Shown here one piece after another: positions 6,610 to 7,845 of a stretch of 7,845 nt of DNA. Position 1 is the stretch's first letter. Each line of letters starts with the position of its first letter. Where the stretch lies: positions 1 through 7,845 of the forward strand of contig SKIN01000046.1 in the NCBI GenBank assembly GCA_007116405.1. The letters run 5' to 3'. This stretch comes from Candidatus Kaiserbacteria bacterium. Lineage in GTDB: Bacteria > Patescibacteriota > Minisyncoccia > Phycocordibacterales > UBA12088. The position numbers and the translations under genes were made by a program. Under the pieces are notes generated by a model. It was given only the letters and a program-made list of their open reading frames with translations. It ran no database searches and was not told where the DNA came from.

Positions 6610-7845
6610 TTACGTGAAGAGTGCTCCATGTGCCTCTTTGAACTTTGCATATGCTACTGCCAGTTTCTCCTTGGTGCGCTCACTCAAGTCCTTGCTCTCG
6701 GCGATGTCGGCGACAAGGGACTTGTACTGATCGTTCAAGAACGCACGCAGTGTCTCCGCGACTTCGGCGGTACGTTCGACCGGCACAGTGTCAAAGAGTC
6801 CCTCGTTGGCGGCGAGCAGCACCACCACCTGGTCTTCGAACGGCATCGGTGAGCTGTGTGGCTGCTTCAACACTTCAACAAGGCGAGCGCCTTTGTTGAG
6901 ACGCTTGGTCGTCTGTTCGTCAAGGTCGCTTGCGAACTGCGCGAATGCTTCAAGCTCACGGTACTGCGCAAGCTCGATGCGCATCTTGCCCGCGACCTTT
7001 TTCATGGCCTTGGTCTGCGCAGCGCTACCGACGCGCGAGACGGAGAGGCCGACGTTGATGGCGGGACGTACACCTTTGTTGAAGAGGTTGGTCTCAAGAT
7101 ATATCTGGCCGTCGGTGATAGAGATGACGTTGGTGGGAATATAGGCTGAAACGTCGCCCTCCTGGGTTTCGATGATTGGGAGTGCCGTTATCGAACCGCC
7201 GCCGTGCTCTTTGGAAAGCTTTGCCGAACGCTCGAGCAGACGTGAGTGAAGGTAAAAGACGTCACCGGGGAATGCTTCGCGGCCGGGCGGTCGGCGTAAC
7301 AGGAGGGAGACCTCGCGGTACGCTACCGATTGCTTTGAAAGGTCATCGTAAATGATGACAGCATCCTTGCCCTGCTCCATGAAGTACTCCGCCATAGAGA
7401 CACCCGCATAGGGAGCAAGGAACTGCAGTGCCGCCGGGTCAGACGCCGGAGCGTTTACCACGATGGTGTATTCGAGTGCGCCGGCATCTTTGAGCTTGGC
7501 AACTATCTTTGCTGTCTTACTTTCTTTTTGGCCGATAGCTACGTAGACACATATAGGACGCTTGTCCTCCGGTTCATTCTTTTGGTTTAAAATGGTGTCG
7601 ATGGCTATTGTGGTCTTGCCGGTGAACCGGTCACCGATGATGAGCTCGCGCTGTCCCCTACCGATAGGAACCATGCTGTCGATGGCCTTGAGTCCCGTGT
7701 GTACCGGCTCGTTCACCGGAGCTCGTTCTATGACAGGATGGGCCGAACGCTCCATGGGGTACATGAGGTCACTCTCGATGGGACCTTTCCCGTCGATAGG
7801 TTCGCCGAGTGTGTTCACCACCCTGCCTACGAGTGCCGGGCCGAC
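6610..7845 (-). CDS. atpA: F1F0 ATP synthase alpha subunit (N-terminus beyond window)
   Basis: Non-catalytic nucleotide-binding subunit of the F1 ring. The frame is open to the right edge and 411 residues are visible; about 100 N-terminal residues are missing compared with the usual 500-515. The GTG at 7821 is internal, because VGPALVGRV continues the conserved 'VG-ALLGRVV' upstream of it. Seen (numbered from the edge): LGEPIDGKGP, P-loop GDRFTGKT (71-78), VYVAIGQKESKTAKIV, the Walker B region IIYDDLSKQSVAYREVSLLL, RRPPGREAFPGDVFYLHSRL, and GLSVSRVGSAAQTKAMKKV, whose SRVG arginine (271) is the arginine finger completing the beta catalytic site. The C-terminal helical domain is complete. The P-loop has Phe where nearly all bacterial alphas have Gln (GDRQTGKT). 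It is the first of the visible atp genes, followed by a 132-bp structured spacer before atpG. Confidence 0.98.
   Translation of the reverse strand, partial: VGPALVGRVVNTLGEPIDGKGPIESDLMYPMERSAHPVIERAPVNEPVHTGLKAIDSMVPIGRGQRELIIGDRFTGKTTIAIDTILNQKNEPEDKRPICVYVAIGQKESKTAKIVAKLKDAGALEYTIVVNAPASDPAALQFLAPYAGVSMAEYFMEQGKDAVIIYDDLSKQSVAYREVSLLLRRPPGREAFPGDVFYLHSRLLERSAKLSKEHGGGSITALPIIETQEGDVSAYIPTNVISITDGQIYLETNLFNKGVRPAINVGLSVSRVGSAAQTKAMKKVAGKMRIELAQYRELEAFAQFASDLDEQTTKRLNKGARLVEVLKQPHSSPMPFEDQVVVLLAANEGLFDTVPVERTAEVAETLRAFLNDQYKSLVADIAESKDLSERTKEKLAVAYAKFKEAHGALFT

Overview
This window holds the ends of two convergent operons. On the + strand are the last part of an RND efflux adaptor (positions 2-352) and a complete RND inner-membrane pump (360-3878). 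On the - strand is the F1 part of an F-type ATP synthase, read right to left as alpha (atpA, N-terminus cut by the window edge), gamma (atpG), beta (atpD) and epsilon (atpC). The pump and atpC stop codons are only 8 bp apart (3879-3886). There is no gene-free stretch longer than 300 bases. I see no tRNA, rRNA, CRISPR array, insertion sequence or integrase.

The order A-G-D-C is the usual bacterial atp order; atpH, atpF, atpE and atpB would be expected beyond the right edge. Together the genes couple to proton motive force: the ATP synthase makes ATP from it (or builds it by hydrolysis), and the RND pump spends it on export across the envelope. An RND pump with a periplasmic adaptor implies a periplasm-like space. 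The compact layout, absence of clear Shine-Dalgarno sequences, epsilon subunit of only 77 residues and diverged alpha and beta sequences would fit a Patescibacteria/CPR (Parcubacteria-like) genome. That placement is an inference at moderate to low confidence. The standard genetic code works for every gene.

The least expected parts are: (1) the 132-bp spacer between atpA and atpG, which on the + strand reads as a -35/-10-like pair, three successive stem-loops and a terminator-like hairpin with a T-run, so it could encode a small RNA of about 93 nt opposite to the atp operon; (2) a roughly 150-residue C-terminal extension on the RND pump, with a proline-rich linker, a 13th hydrophobic segment resembling a signal sequence and a beta-rich tail; (3) an epsilon subunit lacking the whole C-terminal helical domain; (4) a Gln-to-Phe change inside the alpha-subunit P-loop. 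None of these proves a new system; the spacer RNA and the pump extension most deserve follow-up.
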